Origin: Polynucleobacter sp.
Lineage (GTDB): Bacteria; Pseudomonadota; Gammaproteobacteria; Burkholderiales; Burkholderiaceae
DNA: 56,999 nucleotides
NCBI GenBank assembly: GCA_016462905.1
Contig: JAEMSI010000007.1
Span: 1-56,999 of the forward strand
Direction: 5' to 3'
A program made the translations under genes and the position numbers. Below are positions 50,314-56,999 of the stretch, piece by piece (the stretch's first letter is position 1; every line of letters begins with the position of its first letter). The notes under the pieces were generated by a model. That model was not told the DNA's origin. It saw only the letters and a list, made by a program, of their open reading frames with translations, and did not search any database.

Positions 50314-50390
50314 GGTGGCTGTAGCTCAGTTGGTAGAGTCCCAGATTGTGATTCTGGTTGTCGCGGGTTCGAGTCCCGTCAGTCACCCCA
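50314..50390 (+). tRNA. tRNA-His (anticodon GTG)
   Basis: The 77-base sequence folds as a cloverleaf. The acceptor stem GTGGCTG (50315-50321) pairs with CAGTCAC, preceded by the extra G at -1 (50314) that marks tRNA-His. The anticodon stem CCAGA/TCTGG encloses TTGTGAT with anticodon GTG at 50348-50350, the T-arm has GGTTCGAGTCC, and CCA is encoded (50388-50390). Confidence 0.97.
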
Positions 50391-50391
50391 A

Positions 50392-50787
50392 TTATTTCTG
50401 GTTTTGGATTTTCTCCTTATTCAGACGATCACCCTCAGTAATAATGTAAACACTTTTATCGGTTACCGAGGGAATAACGATTTCCTGGCAAACGGGTGTC
50501 CCGCTAAATACATTAAAGAAATTGCAATCTTTTTTAGTGGCATGCGAAGCCGCATGTTCTAAAGGGGATTTACCGGTCGCAGCAGTAGTTCCTAGGCTGA
50601 CTGTAGTTACAGGGTAGGCAGCGGCAGTAGTTCCCGCAGTCGACCCAGCAGAAGCTGCTACTGCCAATGGAGCAGCGCATGAACAGAGTTGAGTGATGAC
50701 AACGAAAGCTAGACCAACCAATAATAAGGCCCTAAAAGAAGGATGTAAGTTAATTAACTTTGCAAGCAAAGTTATAAACTCCCGCAT
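50392..50787 (-). CDS. Small putative lipoprotein
   Basis: The 131-residue product begins with a hydrophobic signal (FRALLLVGLAFVVITQLCSC) containing a lipobox, ITQLC, that suggests lipid attachment at that Cys. The rest is Ala/Thr/Ser-rich, with a short Cys-containing stretch KKDCNFFNVFSGTPVCQE, a possible disulfide pair. I do not recognise a domain. The ATG at 50787 overlaps the end of the upstream gene by 38 bases, suggesting coupled expression. Confidence 0.62.
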   Translation of the reverse strand: MREFITLLAKLINLHPSFRALLLVGLAFVVITQLCSCAAPLAVAASAGSTAGTTAAAYPVTTVSLGTTAATGKSPLEHAASHATKKDCNFFNVFSGTPVCQEIVIPSVTDKSVYIITEGDRLNKEKIQNQK

Positions 50788-51181
50788 TCCATTCACCATT
50801 AACAACTGGCTCTAAAACACTGTCTGGGGTTTTTTGTTCTTCAACTAATTTTCCTTCACCGCGTTTGCCAGAATAAAATTTAACCTCTAGGGGGCGATAT
50901 TGGGTATTACCGCAGGCAAATTCATTAAACCCGACAATCGATTGAATAGTCTCTTTTGTTTTCGGATTGACACCGGATTTTTTCAGTTCGAGCATTGATA
51001 ACATCTGTACTTTATCGCCAGTTCTCTTAACGCTGGCTTTATCTACAAAAACAATGATTGCCTCATTACTGCCAAGCTCATCCCATGCAGCTAATATAGG
51101 GTTGGAAAAAAACAAGCACCCCATCAAGGTCGGTAATATTAAAAATCGATTCGGAAAAGTAGGGCGAGTATTTGGCATCAA
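50750..51181 (-). CDS. Exported surface-adhesin-E-like protein
   Basis: The 143-residue product has a signal peptide (FLILPTLMGCLFFSNPILA) and a small beta-rich domain starting AAWDELGSNEAIIVFVDKASVKRTG, with MLELKKSGVNPKTKETIQSIVGFNEFACGNTQYRPLEVKFYSGKRGEG. The pair of cysteines in NEFACGN and YNFACKV could form a disulfide. The pattern resembles the surface-adhesin protein E family, first seen in Haemophilus, though a binding role is not proven. The next gene, a small lipoprotein, overlaps it. Confidence 0.65.
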   Translation of the reverse strand: MMPNTRPTFPNRFLILPTLMGCLFFSNPILAAWDELGSNEAIIVFVDKASVKRTGDKVQMLSMLELKKSGVNPKTKETIQSIVGFNEFACGNTQYRPLEVKFYSGKRGEGKLVEEQKTPDSVLEPVVNGEWNAGVYNFACKVN

Positions 51182-51219
51182 TAGTTCCTTAGAATGAATA
51201 ATTCTTATTTTATCCTCGA

Positions 51220-53670
51220 TTACTTCGGATTCAATTCAATTTTGCGCTGAATTTTTTCGGGGTTCATCGTCAGTGCCAGTTGTTCATTGATTGCCCATTT
51301 TGGGTTGAGATTACGGTATTGCTTGCTTTGAACCCATCCCGATTGACCAGTTGTAAATATAAAACTAGATTGGTCTAGATTCGATAAATCATAAATAACC
51401 CTTAGGCTTGGACCATCATTCGAGCGAAACGGATTTTTTAGATCTTTAAAGTTGTAGCCACCCACATTGATCGTAAAAGTGTCGCCGGCACTGGGTATTT
51501 CAATGTTAAATAATTGATTGAGTCCGTTGACCTGATTAAACGGTCGATGCTCAGAATAAGAAATGTGTGCTTTACCCCAAAGCCATTGTGAGGGATCATT
51601 GCCATATCGTTCAGACAGCAATTGAATCGAGCGATCAAATGCAATATTGGCAGAATCTTGGCAAGTCTCCCTCATATTCGTTTCAGGTATATCGCACCAA
51701 GGGCTTTCTGGATTTTGAATTTGATTGATGAGAGCACCGCGGTAATTTTGCTTGCCATACTCTTCTTGAAAAACCCAGCCTAATCTAGAAAATAGCAGGC
51801 GCGTCAATTGATCTACCCAGCTATTAAAAATCAGTGCGGCAGCACTATCGACGCGCATATTCGCGTCAAATTGCTGGCTCAAAGCCAATGCCTTTTCCCC
51901 CAGTGGATTTGCTGGATTGATTTTTTGGTAGATCGCCATTAGGGGCTCAACCGCCAAAGAAACTGTATCGCTTTGCATTACTCGCATTGAATTGAGATCG
52001 TGTTTTTCTTTAGCGCTGATTAATTGAGCAATACGGTCATAGCGGTAAGGGAGATCCCAATCACCTGTTAGCGGGTTTGGGTTTTGATTTGAGATTACTT
52101 TTTGGTTTGCAGTAGCGATCCAACCCTCATTGGGATTAAAGGATGCGGGCAGTTGATCAAAACCAAGATAGCCATTCCAGTCGGATTGTTTATCCCATCC
52201 AAGTGCAGGGGCAACACCATATAAGCCTTGACCCAGTATTCTTTTGGGCGCGATTCCTGCGGCCTGAAAGGCAATATTGCCATCGATATCGGCCATCAGC
52301 ACATTTTGCATTGGCGCACTATTTTTACGGATTGCTTTTTGGAGATCGGCAATCGATTTAGCGCGATTCATTTCAAGAATGGCGAGTAAGGATTGGTTTT
52401 GACCATCAAGCGCACTCCATCGCAAAGCAATATCAAAGCGTTGCGAATCAATCATCCTTTTAATTTTTGGGTAAGCCTCTGTCAAAATCGGGCCATGATG
52501 ACTTTCTTTAACAATAAATCGTAAAGCGGGTTTATCTTTAATTTGAATAATTTCTTGGCGAGCAGAAAAAGAGAGAGGACCATCGGGGCCGCGATATTGC
52601 ACCGGATTATTTGGATTAAGTTGTTCGATATATAAATCTTGAACATCGGGATTAGTGTTGGTAAATGCCCAAGCTAGCTTATCGGTACGACCAAGAATAA
52701 CTCCCGGCATTCCAGGAATGGTGGCTCCGATGACGTTTAAATCGGGAGCGGTGATATGCGCAAAATACCAGATGGAGGGGGCCGTTAATCCAAGATGAGG
52801 ATCATTGGCTAGGAGCGGTTTACCGCTGGTAGTTTTATTGCCAGACAGAACCCAGTTATTCGATCCCAAACCTTCTTTGCCATTGGCTAACCAGGCTTCT
52901 AATAGGGAGTCAACACGACCAGCACTGCCGATTTTTTGTTCGTTCGGGGTGTTCGAATAAATCTGATTTTCTCGATATAGTTTTGAAAAATTAACTGAGG
53001 TGAGGGGTTTATCGCCTGGCATGGGTGGCATTGCTTGCCAGATCGATTCGGTGTCTAAGTAGCGAGCTAATTCAAGGCGCACTAATTCTTTTTTCCAATT
53101 ACCTCCCAAATCAAGTGCCATCATTAAATTCCAAGCGACGCTGTCTGCCGCCGACCAATGACCGGGTTTACTACCAGTTAGAAAATACTCTATCGGTAGT
53201 GCCCAACTCAATGCGTGATTGCCAGCATTAATTCCATCGGCATAGGCTTGGATCAGTCGCTTACTCTCAATCGGAAAATTTTCATATTGTTTTTCAGCGG
53301 CTCGCTTAATACCTAAGGTGCGAACAAAGCGGTCAATGCCAACCGTATCTTCACCTAAAATTTCTGAAAGATGGCCATTGGCAATTCGACGATTGATTTC
53401 GAGTTGCCATGAGCGTTCGGTTGCGTGCAAATAGCCGAGTGCAAATAGAGCATCGCTGGATGTTTTGGCCTTGATGTGGGGAATGTCGTTGGCATCAAAC
53501 TCAATGGTGATTTTACTGCTGATATTTTGGATCGAAAATTGCCCGCTAGGATGGTAATTGGCTTTCCATAAATAAATCCCGATTATTAAAATAAGAACAA
53601 GCAGGATTAATGCTAAGGCCAGACCTAACTTACGCAGGATAGGTATAGAAAGTAGGCGAACACGAGGCAT
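51220..53670 (-). CDS. Penicillin acylase family N-terminal-nucleophile hydrolase
   Basis: The 816-residue protein has an N-terminal membrane anchor (about 16-34) and the penicillin acylase fold. The predicted autocleavage point is before Ser270 in GLGSNNWVLSGNKTTSGKPLLANDPHLGL, the nucleophile Ser of the beta subunit, and FAHITAPDLNVIGATIPGMPGVILGRT follows. An alpha-subunit block QLEINRRIANGHLSEILGED precedes it. Such enzymes cleave amide bonds, including acyl-homoserine lactones or antibiotics; the substrate here is unknown. It is read leftward after the dctM terminator. Confidence 0.88.
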   Translation of the reverse strand: MPRVRLLSIPILRKLGLALALILLVLILIIGIYLWKANYHPSGQFSIQNISSKITIEFDANDIPHIKAKTSSDALFALGYLHATERSWQLEINRRIANGHLSEILGEDTVGIDRFVRTLGIKRAAEKQYENFPIESKRLIQAYADGINAGNHALSWALPIEYFLTGSKPGHWSAADSVAWNLMMALDLGGNWKKELVRLELARYLDTESIWQAMPPMPGDKPLTSVNFSKLYRENQIYSNTPNEQKIGSAGRVDSLLEAWLANGKEGLGSNNWVLSGNKTTSGKPLLANDPHLGLTAPSIWYFAHITAPDLNVIGATIPGMPGVILGRTDKLAWAFTNTNPDVQDLYIEQLNPNNPVQYRGPDGPLSFSARQEIIQIKDKPALRFIVKESHHGPILTEAYPKIKRMIDSQRFDIALRWSALDGQNQSLLAILEMNRAKSIADLQKAIRKNSAPMQNVLMADIDGNIAFQAAGIAPKRILGQGLYGVAPALGWDKQSDWNGYLGFDQLPASFNPNEGWIATANQKVISNQNPNPLTGDWDLPYRYDRIAQLISAKEKHDLNSMRVMQSDTVSLAVEPLMAIYQKINPANPLGEKALALSQQFDANMRVDSAAALIFNSWVDQLTRLLFSRLGWVFQEEYGKQNYRGALINQIQNPESPWCDIPETNMRETCQDSANIAFDRSIQLLSERYGNDPSQWLWGKAHISYSEHRPFNQVNGLNQLFNIEIPSAGDTFTINVGGYNFKDLKNPFRSNDGPSLRVIYDLSNLDQSSFIFTTGQSGWVQSKQYRNLNPKWAINEQLALTMNPEKIQRKIELNPK

Positions 53671-53687
53671 GCGCTATTTTAAAAGAA

Positions 53688-53713
53688 AAAAGCCGACACG
53701 AATGTCGGCTTTT
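53688..53713 (-). terminator. Terminator after dctM
   Basis: A perfect 11-bp stem AAAAGCCGACA/TGTCGGCTTTT with a four-base loop is followed by a T-run when read leftward. It closes the TRAP transporter operon before the penicillin acylase gene. Confidence 0.85.
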
Positions 53714-53735
53714 CTAGCTGCTTTGGCTTAATGAA

Positions 53736-55631
53736 TCAACCGCCACCATAGAGGAACTTCGGAAGCCACAAGGTCATACCTGGCCAAACATACATAATGA
53801 CCATGCACAAGATCACAATCACCATATAGGGCATCATGCCCGCAAAAATTTGGTTGAGAGTGACGTGTGGCGGAGATACGCCTTTCAGATAAAAGGCTGA
53901 CATGGCTACGGGTGGTGACAAGAAGGCTGCCTGTAAGTTGACGAACACCAAGGTTCCCCACAAGAGCGGATCAATCTGGAAGTGCGACAACAAGGGCAAG
54001 AAAATGGGTACAAAAATCACGATAATTTCAGTCCACTCGAGAGGCCAGCCCAAGAAAAAGATGATCGCTTGGGAGAGCAACATAAATTGAATTGGACTCA
54101 GGTCTAATTTCAAAACCCATTGTTCAATAATCGATTGACCGCCCAAAATGGTGAATACCGCTGAAAACAAGGCAGAGCCAACAAAAAGCCAACAAACCAT
54201 CGAGGTCGTTTTAGCTGTGAGGAATACCGCTTGCTTGGTCCTTTCAAAATCGAGGGTGCCTGCATGTAGGGCCAGAATAAATGCACCTAATGCACCCACT
54301 CCAGCTGATTCAGTGGCGGTGGTAATTCCTAGCAAAATTACTGCTAGCACCAATATTGTCAGAACGCCCAGTGGCATGACAGACTCAATCAGTAATTTGA
54401 GAATTTCAAATTGCTCTTCATCCAAATGAATATAGTAATAAATCAATAGGAGAAGAGTTAACCCAGAGCATAACCAGAAGTAGAGAGCAAAATTTTCGGG
54501 TGGCCCATTTGCAGATTCGGGCTCAGCCTCTTTGGTAGTGATGACTTTGCCATCAGCATCTTTTCCGCCACTGGCATCGATCGAGACCAAACCCTCTTCC
54601 TCTTTAACCTCGGTTTTTGAAGAGTTACTGTTTTGGGTTGCATCGATTGAGATAAGGGTGTCGTCATCTACTTTGGCGCCACTATCTTTTTGCGCCGACG
54701 AAATCGTCGCAACTGGGTTTAGCGCATCTTTAGCGGCCTGTTGATGAATGACTACATACCACCAAACCCCCCAAAGGGTTACAGCGGCGAGTATGAATGG
54801 GGTTAACATCGCCAAGAAATTTTTGAAGATCCGAGGCATCGATAAACGGGCATCTCCAGGGGCATTCAATAGAGCCTTGGGAGAGAACAGCGCTTTAATC
54901 GAGGCAATAAACATATTGCGAGAATAGTGTTCGGTCAACACTTTCAGTGGCGCTGGTATTTTTACTACCATTTGCTCGGGAGGAAGTTTCGGAGCTACTT
55001 TGGGATTAATTAAAGCCCAGCCAATGATGTAAACCAAATAGAGGAAAGCCAGAAAGAATCCGGGCAACATAGCAGCTGCATATAACTTGACAACTGACTG
55101 CCCCGCAACTGCGGCATAAACAATAATCATCACCGAAGGGGGAATTAAGATTCCCAAGGTCCCCCCAGCTGTAATCGCGCCTGCTGCCAAGCGGGTGTCG
55201 TAACCCGCATTGAGCATCGGTTTCATGGCAATCACGCCCATCAGAACGACAACCGCACCGACTAAGCCAGAAGCAATTCCCCAGAAGGTGCAAACCACTA
55301 AGGTTGCTACTGCAAGGGAGGCGGGTACGCGTCTAAAAGCTAGTTGAATGCTATAGAACATTTTGTCAACCAGAGCGCCTCGCTCCATGACATAACCCAT
55401 CAATACAAACAGGGGGATGGAAAGTAAGACATCATTGGTCATACCGCCATATGTACGTTGCACCATTAAGGTAAATACTTTATTGGCCGCCCAACTTTGA
55501 GACGGGTCGTAAAAAGCAGCAAAACCAAACATCATTCCTAGGCCCATTAGAGTAAAGGCAGTTGGAAAGCCGAGCATGATCACCACAATGATCAGCGCCA
55601 GCATACTCAGGCCAAGTATTGGATCGCTCAT
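53736..55631 (-). CDS. dctM: TRAP transporter large permease DctM with acidic insertion
   Basis: The 631-residue protein is the large membrane subunit of a TRAP transporter, with signature regions FPTAFTLMGLGMMFGFAAF, IPLFVLMGYVMERGALVDKMF and the C-terminal LGWPLEWTEIIVIFVPIFLPLL and FLSPPVAMSAFYLKGVSP. Typical DctM has about 430 residues. The extra 200 residues lie in the middle (about 225-425): extra helices around a soluble acidic part (about 305-380) with repeats LISIDATQ and VSIDASGG. The family of long DctM forms (TakP-type) often has insertions. Its ATG overlaps the dctQ stop (ATGA). Confidence 0.9.
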   Translation of the reverse strand: MSDPILGLSMLALIIVVIMLGFPTAFTLMGLGMMFGFAAFYDPSQSWAANKVFTLMVQRTYGGMTNDVLLSIPLFVLMGYVMERGALVDKMFYSIQLAFRRVPASLAVATLVVCTFWGIASGLVGAVVVLMGVIAMKPMLNAGYDTRLAAGAITAGGTLGILIPPSVMIIVYAAVAGQSVVKLYAAAMLPGFFLAFLYLVYIIGWALINPKVAPKLPPEQMVVKIPAPLKVLTEHYSRNMFIASIKALFSPKALLNAPGDARLSMPRIFKNFLAMLTPFILAAVTLWGVWWYVVIHQQAAKDALNPVATISSAQKDSGAKVDDDTLISIDATQNSNSSKTEVKEEEGLVSIDASGGKDADGKVITTKEAEPESANGPPENFALYFWLCSGLTLLLLIYYYIHLDEEQFEILKLLIESVMPLGVLTILVLAVILLGITTATESAGVGALGAFILALHAGTLDFERTKQAVFLTAKTTSMVCWLFVGSALFSAVFTILGGQSIIEQWVLKLDLSPIQFMLLSQAIIFFLGWPLEWTEIIVIFVPIFLPLLSHFQIDPLLWGTLVFVNLQAAFLSPPVAMSAFYLKGVSPPHVTLNQIFAGMMPYMVIVILCMVIMYVWPGMTLWLPKFLYGGG

Positions 55632-56293
55632 TTCAGTTCTCCTTTAGTTTGGCCAATGCGATGGTGTGCTTCTTCGTCAATTGTTTTTGCTTTTGCAATC
55701 GCATCTAGGCGATCTTGTTCGTCGACGTGAATCGATGCAGCTAGTTGTTGCTCGACCACATCAATTTCTTCGGCATCTTTTAAGCGCTCTGGCCATTCGC
55801 CAGTCTGGATACAGACAACGCAACGCAAAATTTCGACAAGACCTTGCAATAAAACAAACGCTCCAGCAATCGGGATGATCGTTTTAAATGGGTAAATGGG
55901 GGGGCCATTGGCAATTTGGGTAGTGTGTTCACCAATGCGCCAAGATTCTCCGGCGAAGGTATAACCCGCATAACAGAGCGCCACAATACCGGGAAGAAAG
56001 AAAGTGATGTACAGAATCAAGTCGAATGTAGCTTGCGTGCGAGGCTTCATTGACCCGTATAAAAAATCGCCGCGTACGTGGGCATTTTGAGCCAAGGTAT
56101 AGGCACCGCACATCATAAAGAGGGCGCCGTATGCCATGACCGATAATTCGCCAATCCAAGCAGAAGGGGCATTCAATACATAACGTCGAACTACGTCGGT
56201 ACAAACCATGAGCATTAGTAAGACAATTAACCAGGCAGCACTTTTTCCAACAAAAGTACTGATTTCATCTACAGTCAGCATGAGTTTTCGCAT
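55628..56293 (-). CDS. dctQ: TRAP transporter small permease DctQ
   Basis: The 221-residue protein has four hydrophobic helices and the DctQ feature VVRRYVLNAPSAWIGELSVMAYGALFMMCGAYTLAQNAHVRGD (about 34-76). A charged tail of about 60 residues follows the fourth helix. It lies between dctP and dctM and its stop overlaps the dctM ATG, so the two subunits are coupled. A terminator hairpin separates it from dctP. Confidence 0.92.
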   Translation of the reverse strand: MRKLMLTVDEISTFVGKSAAWLIVLLMLMVCTDVVRRYVLNAPSAWIGELSVMAYGALFMMCGAYTLAQNAHVRGDFLYGSMKPRTQATFDLILYITFFLPGIVALCYAGYTFAGESWRIGEHTTQIANGPPIYPFKTIIPIAGAFVLLQGLVEILRCVVCIQTGEWPERLKDAEEIDVVEQQLAASIHVDEQDRLDAIAKAKTIDEEAHHRIGQTKGELK

Positions 56294-56325
56294 CAGCGAA
56301 TCTCCACAAAAAGCGTTAAAAAAAA

Positions 56326-56346
56326 CGGGCGGGGATGACCCGCCCG
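56326..56346 (-). terminator. Intra-operon terminator or attenuator between dctP and dctQ
   Basis: CGGGCGGG and CCCGCCCG form a GC-rich 8-bp stem with loop GATGA, followed by a T-run when read leftward. It would reduce read-through from dctP to dctQM, a known way to make more binding protein than permease. Confidence 0.8.
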
Positions 56347-56373
56347 ATTTGGGTGTGGTACTAGACAGCTATT

Positions 56374-56999
56374 TTAAGCCTTTTTGTTAAAGAAGAAGTC
56401 GTAAGCCATTTTGAAATCAACGTTGGTGAAATTCTGCCATTTCACGGCACGCTCAGCAAAGGCTTGTTGTGATTCAAGCACCCGTTTGAACATGGGTTGT
56501 TCGGCCGCTTTCTTGTCAATGATTTTTTTCCAAGCAACTAATTGAGCTTGCAAAATTGACTTCGGTGTTTGATAGAACTTGACCTTATCTTTAGTTTGCA
56601 ATTCTACAAAGTCTTTGGAGTAACGATCAATTGCTTTCCACGACATTTGAGCGGATGAAGCATCCACTGCGCTAGCAATAATCGCTTTAAGTTCTGGCGA
56701 TAGTGCGTCGTATTTCTTCTTATTAAAGATTACCTCAAATTGCTCGGCACTTTGATGGAAGCTTTGTAACATGCACACTTTCGATACGTCTGGGAAGCCT
56801 AAGAGACGATCAGAAGAAGCGTTATTAAATTCAGCCGCATCTAATAAACCACGATCCATTGCGGGAATAATATCGCCACCAGGTAGCGCTTGAACCGATG
56901 CGCCCATCTCATTAAAGATTTCAATCGAGAGACCCACAGTACGGTATTTAAGGCCTTTGAAGTCTTCTACTTTCTGAATTGGCTTTTTAAACCAACCTA
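56374..56999 (-). CDS. dctP: TRAP transporter substrate-binding protein DctP/TakP-type (5' part outside window)
   Basis: The open frame runs to the window end with no start, so the N-terminus and signal peptide lie outside. The visible 208 residues have FKGLKYRTVGLSIEIFNEMGASVQALPGGDIIPAMDRGLLDAAEFNNASSDRLLGF, the typical C-terminal half of a TRAP periplasmic receptor, with the Arg (in KYRTVG) that usually binds a carboxylate and the AEF-N motif of TakP-type proteins. The likely ligand is a carboxylic acid such as a 2-oxo acid. First gene of the TRAP operon. Confidence 0.88.
   Translation of the reverse strand, partial: GWFKKPIQKVEDFKGLKYRTVGLSIEIFNEMGASVQALPGGDIIPAMDRGLLDAAEFNNASSDRLLGFPDVSKVCMLQSFHQSAEQFEVIFNKKKYDALSPELKAIIASAVDASSAQMSWKAIDRYSKDFVELQTKDKVKFYQTPKSILQAQLVAWKKIIDKKAAEQPMFKRVLESQQAFAERAVKWQNFTNVDFKMAYDFFFNKKA

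Noticed and set aside
54148..54744. Open frames on the plus strand opposite dctM
   Set aside because: They mirror the coding strand of dctM, have Ser/Ala-rich random content and no ribosome-binding sites.

Overview
The window is a chromosomal segment of a photosynthetic betaproteobacterium of the Burkholderiaceae, most likely a Polynucleobacter-type freshwater bacterium. The moderate, AT-leaning base composition, the dense gene packing with many 4-nt (ATGA/GTGA) overlaps and the core gene order (rimP-nusA-infB-rbfA-truB-typA) suggest this. The genus is an inference from general knowledge, since no 16S gene is present. No insertion sequence, phage or CRISPR array was seen, and no stretch over 300 bases lacks a gene.

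Region 1 (1-20,060) is a large part of a photosynthesis gene cluster for aerobic anoxygenic phototrophy. Two divergent operons leave a control region at 5,466-5,696 that carries one perfect and one near-perfect PpsR/CrtJ box. Leftward run ppaA, ppsR, crtA, crtD and crtC, i.e. antirepressor, repressor and the end of the spheroidene/spheroidenone pathway. Rightward run bchF, bchN, bchB, bchL, bchM, lhaA, puhA, puhB, puhC, acsF, puhE, bchG, a second pucC-family gene, bchP and tspO. Together they make bacteriochlorophyll a with the oxygen-dependent cyclase and assemble the reaction centre and LH1. bchH, which usually lies between bchB and bchL, is absent there. crtC has no ordinary start codon near the start of its conserved domain.

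Region 2 (20,026-25,680) has a leftward flavocytochrome c sulfide dehydrogenase pair (fccA-fccB), then a rightward three-gene unit: an ArnT-like glycosyltransferase, an Asp-box sialidase-like protein and a small membrane protein. It is bounded by bidirectional terminators. Region 3 (25,700-32,075) runs leftward: fabI, chrA, a MaoC/FAS1-like hydratase, an MmgE/PrpD protein, a CitE-like lyase and a Bug/TctC binding protein. The middle genes resemble itaconate or mesaconate/citramalate catabolism.

Region 4 (32,124-50,390) is mostly conserved housekeeping DNA on the plus strand: the yejABEF peptide ABC importer, an NlpC/P60 protein whose catalytic Cys is Ala, scpB, rluB, the rimP-nusA-infB-rbfA-truB-typA translation operon, dusA and tRNA-His. 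A promoter plus terminator between rluB and rimP may make a short RNA. Region 5 (50,392-56,999) runs leftward: a small lipoprotein, a surface-adhesin-E-like protein, a penicillin-acylase-family hydrolase and a TRAP transporter (dctP, dctQ, dctM; dctP is cut by the window edge). The TRAP large subunit has an unusual acidic insertion.
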